Shown piece by piece: positions 8,441 through 17,950 of a stretch of DNA of 64,000 nt. The translations under genes and the position numbers were made by a program. The stretch is from Acidimicrobiaceae bacterium (GTDB lineage: Bacteria; Actinomycetota; Acidimicrobiia; Acidimicrobiales; Ilumatobacteraceae), in NCBI GenBank assembly GCA_947446815.1, contig CANFGT010000011.1, forward strand, positions 1 through 64,000, read 5' to 3'. The notes below the pieces were generated by a model. The model saw only the letters and a list, made by a program, of their open reading frames with translations, was not told the DNA's origin and did no database searches. Position 1 is the stretch's first letter. Each line of letters starts with the position of its first letter.

Positions 8441-10124
8441 GAGTTCTATTGGCGACACCGCTTCAACATTCTGTGCCACTTTGGTGGACGAATGGGTCCA
8501 TTCGGGGGTTCGCCATGCCGTGGTCGCACCAGGTAGTCGGTCCACTTCGCTGGCCGTTGCACTTGCTGCTCGTTCAGAGATTCAGGTCCATCTGTTCCAC
8601 GATGAGCGCAGTGCCTCGTTTGCAGCAGTTGGCATCGGTTTGGCGAACAAGACTCCTGCGGTGCTGCTGTGTACCTCAGGGACTGCCGCCGCTCATTTTC
8701 ATGGCGCAGTCGTCGAGGCACATCAGAGCAATGTGCCGATGATCGTCTGCACAGCTGATCGCCCACCTGAACTTCGCGATGTGGGTGCGCCTCAGACGAT
8801 TGACCAGTCACACCTCTTTGGCTCTGCTGTTCGGTGGTTTCATGACCCAGGCGTTCCGTCGATGGATGCAGCATCCTCTTGGCGTTCATTGGGTGCACGT
8901 GCCTATGCCGCAGCGATGGGTTCGCGTCCGGGGCCGGTCCATCTCAACTTGCCGTTCCGTGAACCACTTCTGGGTTCTGTTCTGGAGTTGCCTTCTCGTA
9001 TCTCCAGTGGACAATCCCGACAGATTCGTACCCAGGCAGTCTCCGAAGACGACGTCTTAGATCTGTATGAAGCAATTGCTGGAAAGCGTGGCGTCATCCT
9101 TGCGGGGCGCGGTAGCACTCCAGAGGTGTTGACATTGGCAAAGGCATTGGGCTGGCCGGTGTTCGCTGATGCTCGCAGCGATGTGCGCATCTGTGATGAA
9201 AACGTTGTGATCGCCTTCGACCCAATTCTTCGGTCGGCAGCATTCGCAAACTCCCATTACCCAGAGGTTGTGCTTCGCGTGGGGGAACCAGCAGCTTCAA
9301 AGGTGACGGCACAGTGGCTGTCTCGTAGCGGTGCGCTTGTTGTTCAACTGCTAGACACAGACATGGTGATCGACCCGGATCATTCGGTTTCATTGACATT
9401 GGTCGGTGACGTTTCCAAAACATCGTCAGTTTTGTTGTCGATGGTGAATAGTCCCGTCGCTGGATGGATCTCGGATTGGACTGCCGCCGAGACAGCTGCG
9501 CAAAAGGCGATTGGCGAATGGACATCACACAACTGGTCGGAGCCATCAAACGCTCGTGTTGTGACATCTCTCATTGCTGAAGGTTGCAATCTTGTGGTCT
9601 CGTCTTCGATGCCCATTCGTGATGTGGAATGGTTTGGCTCAGTGACACCTCATGCGCAGGTGTATTCAAACCGAGGAACAAACGGCATCGATGGCGTCGT
9701 GAGTACCGCTATCGGTGTCGCGCTTGGCTCGGGTGTTGAAACAACTTTGTTGATTGGCGACGTTGCATGTCTTCATGACACCAACGGTTTATGGGCACTT
9801 ATGCAACGTCATGTGAATTTAAAGATTGTTGTTACCAATAACGATGGCGGAAGTATCTTTTCGTTCTTGCCTCAGGCAACCCAGGTTGACAACGAAACGT
9901 TTGAACTGTTGTACGGAACGCCTCATGGTGTCTCGTTTGAGCATTTGGCTGCGGCGCACGGAATTCCATTCCGACGTGCCACTCAATCCGACTCGTTGCG
10001 AGATGCGCTCGCCCATGACGGCATCGTCCTGATTGAGGTTCCATTTGATCGTTCGATGAACGTGTCTCAACATGATGCGTTGAACGCTTCGGTTGTTGAA
10101 GCGGTGGAGTCAGCTACGGCCTAA
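8439..10124 (+). CDS. menD: 2-Succinyl-5-enolpyruvyl-6-hydroxy-3-cyclohexene-1-carboxylate synthase
   Basis: The 561-residue ThDP-dependent enzyme has the MenD N-terminal signature VVAPGSRSTSLAVALA followed by HDERSASFAAVG. A ThDP-binding region lies near residues 410-450 (IDGVVSTAIG, then LLIGDVACLHD, then VVTNNDGGSIFS). It adds a succinic semialdehyde-ThDP unit, derived from 2-oxoglutarate, to isochorismate. The frame is open further upstream, antisense to dsbA, but the ATG at 8439 has an AGGTG ribosome site six bases before it and gives the normal N-terminus. The end overlaps the convergent menF by 11 bases. Confidence 0.96.
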   Translation: MSSIGDTASTFCATLVDEWVHSGVRHAVVAPGSRSTSLAVALAARSEIQVHLFHDERSASFAAVGIGLANKTPAVLLCTSGTAAAHFHGAVVEAHQSNVPMIVCTADRPPELRDVGAPQTIDQSHLFGSAVRWFHDPGVPSMDAASSWRSLGARAYAAAMGSRPGPVHLNLPFREPLLGSVLELPSRISSGQSRQIRTQAVSEDDVLDLYEAIAGKRGVILAGRGSTPEVLTLAKALGWPVFADARSDVRICDENVVIAFDPILRSAAFANSHYPEVVLRVGEPAASKVTAQWLSRSGALVVQLLDTDMVIDPDHSVSLTLVGDVSKTSSVLLSMVNSPVAGWISDWTAAETAAQKAIGEWTSHNWSEPSNARVVTSLIAEGCNLVVSSSMPIRDVEWFGSVTPHAQVYSNRGTNGIDGVVSTAIGVALGSGVETTLLIGDVACLHDTNGLWALMQRHVNLKIVVTNNDGGSIFSFLPQATQVDNETFELLYGTPHGVSFEHLAAAHGIPFRRATQSDSLRDALAHDGIVLIEVPFDRSMNVSQHDALNASVVEAVESATA

Positions 10125-11340
10125 CGATCGCCGACAACATGGCCTGAAATTTGGCCTGAGTTTCTGCGAGTTCGGCATACGGGTTGCTTTCGGCGACGAT
10201 GCCGCCACCGGCAAAGAGGCGAGCAGTGCGTCGATCCTCTGAGAGTTCTGCACAACGAATGGTGACAGCAAATGTTCCGTTGCCATCGGCATCCATCCAG
10301 CCAATTGCGCCACCGTAGTTGCCGCGTTCCATTGGTTCATTGGCTGTGATGAAAGATATTGCATCAGCGGATGGAAAGCCGCCAAGAGCCGGTGTCGGAC
10401 AAAGCTCTTTCACCAGGGTCATCACATGCGCTGTTGGTTCAGTGAGCGCGCCTTCGATGTAGGTCCCGAGATGTTGAACATTTGCAACGGTCACAATTGA
10501 TGGCTCAGCTTCCCAGTCCAAATATGAACAGTGCGCCAGAAGAGTGTCGTGCACCATGTCGACAACCACCCGATGTTCGATTTGATTCTTTGTGCTTGCC
10601 ACCAATTCATTGGCGAGTTCTCGGTCTGTTTCGGGATCTCCCGTACGCGGTGTGGTGCCGGCTAGAGGACGACTGCGAACGTCTCGCCCGTCTACTTCAA
10701 CCAGCAATTCAGGAGTGGCACCAATCATGTTCCCAATACAGAACCTGTAGCTACTGCCAAATGATGCACGGAGTCGTAACAAAACGCTATGTACGTCGAT
10801 GGGTTCGTCTGCATGTACTTCAATGTCGCGGGCAATGACCGCCTTTTTCAGTTGACCACCGCGAACAGCATCGCGTGCGAGAGTAACTGCATCGAGATAG
10901 CGACCAATAGGCGTGCGCGCTCCGACGCGAAACGAATTACTCGAGGGCCGAGGAGGTCGAGCAGTTGTGGCAAACGTGATTGCTTGATGAATTGCGTCGT
11001 CGTTCACGTCGAGTTCTGTATCGCCAACAAGTGTCAAAGTATGTGAACCATCTTTGCGCTTCGCAAAGGTCGCAGAAGCGACGACAAAGTGCGCTGGTTG
11101 ATGAGGAAGAAACGGGATTGTTCCAAAAGCGATAGGACCAATGTTCGAAATGTCTGCAGCAGTCGCGTTTCCGCTGTGCTGGGACTCTTGCAAGGCTTGA
11201 CGCATTTCGAGATCAGGCGCGGTGTGGGCAATTCCTTGGCCAGCGAAACCCACCCCATCGCGAACAAAGAGAAAACCATCTCCTCCACACACATTGTTGA
11301 GGTCAAAAGGAGCGTCGACCAGAACGGTGCGGTGAATCAT
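10114..11340 (-). CDS. menF: Isochorismate synthase
   Basis: A chorismate-binding enzyme of 408 residues. The C-terminal domain carries LVKELCPTPALGGFPS, the segment MERGNYGGAIGW and a final FAGGGIVAESNPYAELAET. These are typical of isochorismate/salicylate/anthranilate synthases with the isochorismate-type arrangement. It converts chorismate to isochorismate, the first committed step of menaquinone synthesis. The context (menD convergent, menG immediately upstream with an ATGA overlap) argues for MenF rather than a siderophore enzyme. Confidence 0.92.
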   Translation of the reverse strand: MIHRTVLVDAPFDLNNVCGGDGFLFVRDGVGFAGQGIAHTAPDLEMRQALQESQHSGNATAADISNIGPIAFGTIPFLPHQPAHFVVASATFAKRKDGSHTLTLVGDTELDVNDDAIHQAITFATTARPPRPSSNSFRVGARTPIGRYLDAVTLARDAVRGGQLKKAVIARDIEVHADEPIDVHSVLLRLRASFGSSYRFCIGNMIGATPELLVEVDGRDVRSRPLAGTTPRTGDPETDRELANELVASTKNQIEHRVVVDMVHDTLLAHCSYLDWEAEPSIVTVANVQHLGTYIEGALTEPTAHVMTLVKELCPTPALGGFPSADAISFITANEPMERGNYGGAIGWMDADGNGTFAVTIRCAELSEDRRTARLFAGGGIVAESNPYAELAETQAKFQAMLSAIVRP

Positions 11341-12062
11341 GGGTTTCGGGTTCCGACCATCAACTGAGTCAGACCACCCGACAGCTGCGTGTGTTTCGCA
11401 TCTGCGAATCCTGCGTCCTTCAGCATCTTTTCCATCACTGTGCGGTCGGGGAGGTACACGATGCTTTTCGGCAGATATCGATATGCCGGACCATCGCTCA
11501 GGAGCGCTCCGATTTTCGGAACAATTTTTCCGAAGTAGATGTTGTTGCCAAACCGAATGATGGGATTATGAGGCACGCCGACGTCGAGGAGGGAAATGCG
11601 GCCACCAGGTCGGATGACTCGTGCGCATTCTTGAAAAAACTCGTTGAGATCGACAAGGTTGCGCAGCGCAAACCCACACATGATTCCGTCGACAGAATGG
11701 TCGGGAACAGGCAACCGAAGGATGTCGGCTTGGGCAAGAGGCGCACCGCTGCGATCGTTTGCAAGCATGCCGTAGGACAAGTCCATCGCAATCGGCTGCA
11801 ATCCAGCTTTGCGTAGGTCGATGCAGAGGTCTCCGGTTCCGGCGGCAAGGTCAAGAACGCGTGATCCAGCAGGCAGTCGTAAGTCGCGAACCGCGCGACG
11901 GCGCCAGCGCGTGTCGAGACGAAATGTCATCACACGATTCACGAGGTCGTATCGGGGGGCGATTGCATCAAACATGCTGCGCACCATGCGGGCTTTGTCT
12001 TCGCCCTGAGGGAGTTCATTGGTGTCCCATGTGGGCTTATTGGAGGGCTCAGACGATGTCAC
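11337..12062 (-). CDS. menG: Demethylmenaquinone methyltransferase (UbiE/MenG)
   Basis: The 241-residue class I SAM methyltransferase has motif I VLDLAAGTGDLCIDL near residue 65, the UbiE signature YDLVNRVMTFRLDTRWRR near 40 and RVIRPGGRISLLDVG near 155. It performs the last step, methylation of demethylmenaquinone. It is the first gene of a two-gene minus-strand unit with menF (4-base overlap). Its start faces the acyl-CoA dehydrogenase gene across a 106-base gap. Confidence 0.95.
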   Translation of the reverse strand: MTSSEPSNKPTWDTNELPQGEDKARMVRSMFDAIAPRYDLVNRVMTFRLDTRWRRRAVRDLRLPAGSRVLDLAAGTGDLCIDLRKAGLQPIAMDLSYGMLANDRSGAPLAQADILRLPVPDHSVDGIMCGFALRNLVDLNEFFQECARVIRPGGRISLLDVGVPHNPIIRFGNNIYFGKIVPKIGALLSDGPAYRYLPKSIVYLPDRTVMEKMLKDAGFADAKHTQLSGGLTQLMVGTRNP

Positions 12063-12168
12063 AAGGTCAGGCTAAGCGTTCTCTGACGGCTCTCCGACAA
12101 CTTGACTCGCTGTCTTTGGTCACGAAGCACAAGAATGGGGTCTTCGAGTATCTACAGGGGGATGCCAA

Positions 12169-13407
12169 ATGATCGATTTCACACTTGCTCCAGAGCATGA
12201 AGCCGTACGTCAGAAAGTACGTGACTTTGTCGACAACGTCATCAAGCCAGCGATGGAACCATATGGCCACCGGGACAATATGGCCCCTGAGATGCACAGC
12301 GCATATGTCAAGGATCTCATTGAGCTACGGCACAAGGCTGTTGAAGCAGGTCTTTGGCTGCCTCACATGCCGAAGGAAGTAGGCGGAATGGGCCTTGGGC
12401 ACGTCGCTTTGGCGATGGTGCAAGCAGAGGCCGCTAAGACTCGAGTGGGACCGTGGGTGTTCAACTGCAATGCACCTGACGAAGGCAATATGCACACCCT
12501 CCACCATTGGGCAACAGATGAGCAAAAAGAGAAGTATCTCAAGCCACTGTTGAAGGGAACCTCATCGTCTTGCTTCGCGATGACAGAGCCAGAAGTTGCC
12601 GGCTCGGACCCCACGCTCATCCAGACTCACGCCATCAAGGATGGTGACGAATGGATTATTAACGGACACAAGTGGTTTATCTCTGGCGCCCGTCGTGCAA
12701 AGTTTGCAATTCTTATTGCTCGCACGGAAATGGATGTCCCTCCAGGTTCGCGTGGTGCGAACACAGCGTTCCTCATTGATCTGCCGACAAAGGGCTGGAA
12801 TGACGTTCGTGAAGTGGAGACCATGCATGGCTCCACCGGTCACTCAGAGATCGTGATTGAGGATTTGCGAGTTCATGATTCGCAGATTCTTGGCGGTCGT
12901 GGCAATGGCCATCGCTTGGGTCAGTATCGACTTGGGCCTGCACGTCTCGCACACTGCATGCGCTGGGTGGCGCAAGCAGAAACTGCACTCGACATGATGG
13001 TTGACCGTTCGTTGAATCGGTACTCGCATGGTTCATTACTTGCAGAGAAGCAAGGTGTTCAGTGGATGATTGCGGATAGTGCAATGGAGCTGTACCAGTG
13101 CAAGTTGATGATTCTGCATGCCGCGTACAAGATTGATAAGGGCGAAGACTTCCGAACAGAAGTTTCAATGGCAAAGCACTTCGTTGCCAACAGTCTGAAC
13201 CGAATCATTGACCGTGCGATTCAAGTGCATGGTGCTTTGGGTTACTCAACAGACACGCCATTGGCAAGCATGATGCAAAATGCCCGATGGGCGCGTTTTG
13301 CAGATGGTGCTGACGAAATTCACCAAATGCGTATTGCTGAGAACACCATCAAGGCGTACACAGACAATGGCACCACACGTAAGGCAACAGGCGACTTACC
13401 TCTATAA
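12169..13407 (+). CDS. Acyl-CoA dehydrogenase
   Basis: The 412-residue flavoenzyme has the usual acyl-CoA dehydrogenase layout: helical N-terminus, middle beta domain with CFAMTEPEVAGSDPT and INGHKWFISGA, and C-terminal helical domain with QVHGALGYSTDTPL. The ending resembles ACAD10/11-type proteins more than short-chain SCAD. The substrate is unknown. A strong ribosome site (AGGGGG) precedes the ATG at 12169. It faces a convergent acyl-CoA synthetase gene, so both may serve the same lipid catabolic route. Confidence 0.9.
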   Translation: MIDFTLAPEHEAVRQKVRDFVDNVIKPAMEPYGHRDNMAPEMHSAYVKDLIELRHKAVEAGLWLPHMPKEVGGMGLGHVALAMVQAEAAKTRVGPWVFNCNAPDEGNMHTLHHWATDEQKEKYLKPLLKGTSSSCFAMTEPEVAGSDPTLIQTHAIKDGDEWIINGHKWFISGARRAKFAILIARTEMDVPPGSRGANTAFLIDLPTKGWNDVREVETMHGSTGHSEIVIEDLRVHDSQILGGRGNGHRLGQYRLGPARLAHCMRWVAQAETALDMMVDRSLNRYSHGSLLAEKQGVQWMIADSAMELYQCKLMILHAAYKIDKGEDFRTEVSMAKHFVANSLNRIIDRAIQVHGALGYSTDTPLASMMQNARWARFADGADEIHQMRIAENTIKAYTDNGTTRKATGDLPL

Positions 13408-13417
13408 GAGATGGTCC

Positions 13418-15058
13418 TTACTTCTGGGCGTCGATAGCGATTTGTTTCGCCCAGCGATAGTCGGCTTTGCCGGCAGGTGAGCGGACAATACTGTCCACGA
13501 ACACAATCTCTTTCGGAAGCTTGTATCGCGCGATGTGGTTTTCTGCCTCGGTAAGAATTGAAGAAACATCCTGTGTGCGACCGTCTTTGAGGCGGACCAC
13601 TGCAACAACTTCGTTTCCCCAACGTTCGCTCGGACGTCCGGTGACAACACAGTCGTACACGTCGGCATGGAACTTGACAGCGGCTTCCACCTCTTCGGCA
13701 AAGATTTTCTCTCCACCAGAGTTGATGGTCACAGAGTCGCGTCCGTGCAATTCGATCACCAGATCAGAGGTCAGGCGGGCACGGTCTCCGGGTACGACGT
13801 AGCGAACACCCTGCACAACTGGATATGTCTTTTTGGTCTTTGCTTCATCGTTGAGATAACCCAGAGCAAGACGACCGCTCTTGGCTAGCCAGCCAAGTTC
13901 TTCATGGCCTGGTTCGAGAACTTCTGAAAGATCTTCAGAGAGGATGTGATTCTGCGGAGCAAGGGGGAATGTTCCGGTGCCTGCTGATGTGCCTGCGCTG
14001 ACTTGAGAGAGTTGTCCGCCTGCTTCTGAGGATCCGAGTCCGTCCACCATCATGATCCAAGGCAAATGTTCAAGGAATTCTTGTTTGAGGTTTGATGACA
14101 GTGCTGCGCCTCCGGAGAGAATTGATGCAAGTGACTTCAGATCGCGAGTGTTGTTGGCTAGTCCATCGAGAAGTGGCCGACCGAATGCATCGCCGACAAT
14201 GAGCAGGAAAGTTGCCTTCTCTTTTTCGACGAGACCCCAGATGTCGTCGGCATCGAGGCGATCGGGTTGCGATTGCACGATGACTGTTCCACCGGAGAGC
14301 CACGTACGCATGGCGATCCAGTGGCTAGCGCCGTGCATAAACGGAGGACTGGTCAACGCACGAAGTGCTCCATTTGCTTCTCCCAAGAATTCATCAATGG
14401 TGCGAGCTGTCTTTGAACCGCCGAAACACTCGACGACTGCATCGGCATTACGCCATAAAACACCTTTGGGCATACCAGTGGTTCCACCGGTGTACAAGAT
14501 GTAGAGGTCATCTCCGCTGTAACCCGCAGCTGGTTTGTCGGTTGATGACTGCGCAAGTGCATCCTCGTACCAAATTGCACCCTCGAGAAGTTCATTGCCG
14601 CTGTCATCGGGTACCTGGATGATGACGCGCAGGTTGGGAAGATTTTCGCGTACTTCTGCAAGCAAGGGCGCGAAACGAGACTGGACGACGCAAGCAGCCG
14701 CATTGGAATCGTTGAGGAGATACTGAAGTTCTTCGGCTACGTATCGGTAGTTGACGTTAAATGGCGCAACTCGGGCTTTCCATGAGCCCAACATGCATTC
14801 GAGATATTCGTTGCCGTTGTGCAAGTAGATGGCGAGATGATCTTGTCCAGAGCGCCAACCGTCAATGTCGGCTCGTTCTGTGTGACACCCAAGTCCTTGT
14901 GAGGCCAGGTAATTGGCTAATTGTCGGGTGCGAAGGTTGATGTCCTGCCACGTCAGGCGCTTGTCGCGAAAGATAAGGCATTCCTGGTTGGGTCGTGTTT
15001 CGGCGATGGCCTCAAGAATCTCTGCGATTCCGATTACTGCGGGTGGGAACTCGGACAT
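13418..15058 (-). CDS. AMP-dependent acyl-CoA synthetase/ligase (FadD-like)
   Basis: An adenylate-forming enzyme of 546 residues with the P-loop LYTGGTTGMPKGV near residue 190. A C-terminal domain contains INSGGEKIFAEEVE, VTGRPSERWGNEVVAVV and the SPAGKADYRWAK end with the catalytic lysine. Length and ending match the actinobacterial FadD family that activates fatty or other lipophilic acids with CoA. The exact substrate cannot be read from the sequence. Its ATG is 35 bases from the divergent LLM oxidoreductase start, so the two genes may share a control region. Confidence 0.88.
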   Translation of the reverse strand: MSEFPPAVIGIAEILEAIAETRPNQECLIFRDKRLTWQDINLRTRQLANYLASQGLGCHTERADIDGWRSGQDHLAIYLHNGNEYLECMLGSWKARVAPFNVNYRYVAEELQYLLNDSNAAACVVQSRFAPLLAEVRENLPNLRVIIQVPDDSGNELLEGAIWYEDALAQSSTDKPAAGYSGDDLYILYTGGTTGMPKGVLWRNADAVVECFGGSKTARTIDEFLGEANGALRALTSPPFMHGASHWIAMRTWLSGGTVIVQSQPDRLDADDIWGLVEKEKATFLLIVGDAFGRPLLDGLANNTRDLKSLASILSGGAALSSNLKQEFLEHLPWIMMVDGLGSSEAGGQLSQVSAGTSAGTGTFPLAPQNHILSEDLSEVLEPGHEELGWLAKSGRLALGYLNDEAKTKKTYPVVQGVRYVVPGDRARLTSDLVIELHGRDSVTINSGGEKIFAEEVEAAVKFHADVYDCVVTGRPSERWGNEVVAVVRLKDGRTQDVSSILTEAENHIARYKLPKEIVFVDSIVRSPAGKADYRWAKQIAIDAQK

Positions 15059-15093
15059 TTATGAACGATAACCTCGCCAACGAAGGAGGGACG

Positions 15094-16068
15094 ATGTCGA
15101 ACAACCCGCACTCACCGATCTTTGGAGTTTTCATCCCACAAGGCTGGAAGATGGAACTTGCTGGCATTGAAGGTGCCGAAGCGAAGTGGAACAAGTCCGT
15201 AGAGATTGCCGTTCTTGCCGAGGAACTTGGTTTTGACTCTGTGTGGGTCTACGACCACTTTCATAACGTCCCAAAGCCTGCACAAGAAGCTGTCTTTGAA
15301 TGTTGGACGACGATGGCCGCAATCTCGCAGCGCACGTCCCGTATTCGCCTTGGGCAGATGGTGGGTTGTAACGGATACCGCAATCCTGGATTGCTGGCCA
15401 AGATCACGTCCACACTCGACGTCATTTCCGGTGGCCGTCTCGACTGGGGCATCGGTGCTGGTTGGTACGAGAACGAATTTAAGGGTTATGGCTATGAGTT
15501 TCCGAAGCCATCCGATCGAATTGGCATGTTGAAAGAGACGATTGAAATCGTGAAGTCGATGTGGACCCAAGCAGAGACCACATATGACGGCAAGTATTAC
15601 AAGATGTCTCGTGCACAGTGCGACCCGAAGCCCTTGCAGCAACCAACTCCTCCGGTGTGGATTGGCGGAGGCGGTGAACAGCTGACATTGCGCGTCGTGG
15701 CACAACATGCTGACGTTTCAAACTTTGGTAGTTCTCTGGAAGAGTTCAGCCGCAAGCGAGTGATTTTGCAGGAACACTGCAAAGTGGTCGGGCGAGATGA
15801 ATCAACAATCCGCAAGACCATCTCTAGCGAAGTCTTTATTCGCGAAAATGAAAAGGACCTACTAGACGTTGTACCCCGCAATGCATGGGGACTCTCGCCA
15901 GAGGAATGGCGCGAGAAGGCCCTTGTCGGAACACCAGAACAGGTCAGCGAAAAGATTCAGAAATATCTCGACGCTGGATGCACAGGTTTTATTCCTTGGT
16001 GCCCGGACTACCCAAACACCGAAACAATTGAGCTCTTCGCGAAGAAAGTTATTCCTAACTTTCGCTAG
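15094..16068 (+). CDS. LLM-class (probably F420-dependent) oxidoreductase
   Basis: This 324-residue luciferase-like TIM-barrel protein shows LGFDSVWVYDHFHNVP near residue 45, RIRLGQMVGCNGYRNPGLLAKI near 85 and GRLDWGIGAGWYENEF near 115. These fit the F420-binding subgroup with an actinobacterial pattern. The substrate is unknown. The upstream frame is open, but the ATG at 15094 is preceded by a near-perfect AAGGAGG, which fixes the start. It is divergent from the acyl-CoA synthetase. Confidence 0.88.
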   Translation: MSNNPHSPIFGVFIPQGWKMELAGIEGAEAKWNKSVEIAVLAEELGFDSVWVYDHFHNVPKPAQEAVFECWTTMAAISQRTSRIRLGQMVGCNGYRNPGLLAKITSTLDVISGGRLDWGIGAGWYENEFKGYGYEFPKPSDRIGMLKETIEIVKSMWTQAETTYDGKYYKMSRAQCDPKPLQQPTPPVWIGGGGEQLTLRVVAQHADVSNFGSSLEEFSRKRVILQEHCKVVGRDESTIRKTISSEVFIRENEKDLLDVVPRNAWGLSPEEWREKALVGTPEQVSEKIQKYLDAGCTGFIPWCPDYPNTETIELFAKKVIPNFR

Positions 16069-16098
16069 GGAATGCCAATAGCGCGATGTGCGCAGGGA

Positions 16099-16560
16099 TC
16101 AGGCTGAGTAGTAGCGGAAGATAACTTCAGCAATGCACGATGGCTTTGCAGCGCCTTCAACTTCAAAAGTTGTCTCAAGGGTGACCTGAGCGCCACCGCT
16201 GATGTCATCAACTGCAAGTACTTTGACTCCAGCGCGAAGCTTGGAGCCCACTGGTACTGGCGACATAAAACGAACTTTGTTGGCACCGTAATTAACTCCC
16301 ATTGCGATTCCGCCAACGGAAAAGACCTGCGGGAGAAGTACTGGGCCAAGCGACAAGGTCAGGTAGCCGTGCGCGATGGGACCGCCAAACGGAGACTGAG
16401 CCTTTGCTCGCTCTGGATCGGTATGAATCCACTGCTGGTCGCCAGTTGCGTCGGCAAACAGCTGCACTCGCGCCTGGTCAATCTCAAGATATTCGGAATA
16501 ACCGATGTGTTCGCCCACGAGGGCCTTGAGTGCTGCGAGGTTTTCGATGTGACGTGCCAT
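16099..16560 (-). CDS. MaoC-like (R)-specific enoyl-CoA hydratase
   Basis: A single hot-dog domain of 153 residues with the hydratase motif FADATGDQQWIHTDPERA near residue 32 (catalytic Asp and His five residues apart), then FGGPIAHGYLTLSL. This is the NodN/MaoC dehydratase type that hydrates trans-2-enoyl-CoA. It fits the surrounding acyl-CoA genes. It is convergent with the LLM gene, 30 bases apart. Confidence 0.88.
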   Translation of the reverse strand: MARHIENLAALKALVGEHIGYSEYLEIDQARVQLFADATGDQQWIHTDPERAKAQSPFGGPIAHGYLTLSLGPVLLPQVFSVGGIAMGVNYGANKVRFMSPVPVGSKLRAGVKVLAVDDISGGAQVTLETTFEVEGAAKPSCIAEVIFRYYSA

Positions 16561-16595
16561 TCCTTCAGTGTGGCACAGCCTGCGGCGTCAGACGG

Positions 16596-17051
16596 TTAAC
16601 GGAGCCAGTTCTTGGCGTAGTTCCGACTCATGGGGTGAAGTAGAAGTGCGGCTAAAGCAGCTTCAAACATGAAATTGACAAAGGTGGAACCGATGACGAT
16701 GTCTTGGACTGTCATCTGCGATGCCCAGAGATCCTTCTCAAGGACTTTCCACATGAGACGAAGTATGAAAGGGGAAAAGGCGGCAGCGAGAGCGACGTAC
16801 CAGCCGATTTTCTTTCCGTTGGCAATGAGAAAACCTCCAACTGGAAATGCCAAAACAAAAAGAAGCGCAACGATCGACATGATTCCACCGTTCCAACGCC
16901 ACGCGCCGTACACCTCGTTCTTGTCTAGATAGTGGAGAAAGTTGAATACGCCATCGATGTACAGGAGCCATGTTGCGATCGCGATTGTTTGTGGCTGCAT
17001 ACGGTCGAACCACTTGCGGAAGTCGAGTTGAGAGAACGCATTATTTGACAT
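16596..17051 (-). CDS. Hypothetical membrane protein
   Basis: The family is not recognised. Counting from the ATG at 17051 the protein has 151 residues and four hydrophobic stretches (about 22-40, 55-80, 85-105 and 120-140), separated by short loops, with a basic C-terminal tail SRNYAKNWLR. The frame also offers a start at 17090, which would add 13 residues without a clear ribosome site. The start lies 60 bases from the divergent era start. Integral membrane location is inferred from hydrophobicity only. Confidence 0.65.
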   Translation of the reverse strand: MSNNAFSQLDFRKWFDRMQPQTIAIATWLLYIDGVFNFLHYLDKNEVYGAWRWNGGIMSIVALLFVLAFPVGGFLIANGKKIGWYVALAAAFSPFILRLMWKVLEKDLWASQMTVQDIVIGSTFVNFMFEAALAALLLHPMSRNYAKNWLR

Positions 17052-17110
17052 CTCGTAAGTGTTGCATCTCATGCGAGGCAGGGGAGCCATTTACAACTAC
17101 CCTGTGAGAT

Positions 17111-17950
17111 GTGCGGAGCGGTTTTGTGACCTTTGTGGGTCGTCCAAATGTTGGTAAGTCAACTTTGCTGAACGCCATTTGTGGTCAGAAGATTTCCATC
17201 GTCTCCAACAAACCGCAAACCACTCGTACGCGCATCCGTGGAGTTCACCATGGTGAAGACTCCCAAATCGTTTTTGTGGATACTCCCGGCATTCATAAGC
17301 CAGTGACTGCACTTGGCGAGCGGGTGAACGCAACTGCATTAGAGAGCGCGAACGATGTTGATGTGGTGTGTCTCCTTATTGACGCATGTAAACCATTTGG
17401 CCGTGGTGATCAATGGGTCGCAGACCACATTGATGTTCGAAATGCTTTCGTCATTGTGAATAAGTCAGATCGCGCAACACGTGAACAAATGATTTCGCAA
17501 TTGCAAGCGACGTCGGTTTTGGAAGCGGCTGAATATTTTCCGGTGTCCGCCAGAACAGGTGAAGGTGTTCCTGAACTTCTGAAGGCGTTGTTGGCAAAGA
17601 TGCCAGAGGGTCCTGCGTACTATCCGCCAGAAATGATCTCCGATACTGAAGAGGCCCAATGGGTGGCCGAGTTGGTTCGAGAGCAGTTGCTTGCGGTCCT
17701 GAAGGATGAGCTTCCGTATTCTGTGGCGACACGCGTGACCGAATGGGAATGGCCGAAAGTCCGGTGCGAAATCCTCGTGGAGCGGGAGAGCCAAAAAGGC
17801 ATGGTTATCGGCAAAGGTGGCGAGTTACTGAAGTCCGTTGGGCAGAATGTGCGTGCTCAAATGCCACCTGGTGCATACATTGAATTGCATGTCGTTGTAG
17901 AAAAAGACTGGCAACAACGCCCTGATCGTCTGGAACGACTGGGTTACTAA
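17111..17950 (+). CDS. era: GTPase Era
   Basis: This 279-residue protein has the G domain motifs GRPNVGKSTLL (G1, residue 10), DTPG (G3) and NKSD (G4), and a C-terminal KH domain with VIGKGGELLKSVG near 238. Era binds 16S rRNA and assists 30S maturation. The GTG at 17111 gives the standard short N-terminus before G1; no alternative in-frame start lies close upstream. The stop overlaps the convergent dinG stop by four bases. Confidence 0.97.
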   Translation: MRSGFVTFVGRPNVGKSTLLNAICGQKISIVSNKPQTTRTRIRGVHHGEDSQIVFVDTPGIHKPVTALGERVNATALESANDVDVVCLLIDACKPFGRGDQWVADHIDVRNAFVIVNKSDRATREQMISQLQATSVLEAAEYFPVSARTGEGVPELLKALLAKMPEGPAYYPPEMISDTEEAQWVAELVREQLLAVLKDELPYSVATRVTEWEWPKVRCEILVERESQKGMVIGKGGELLKSVGQNVRAQMPPGAYIELHVVVEKDWQQRPDRLERLGY

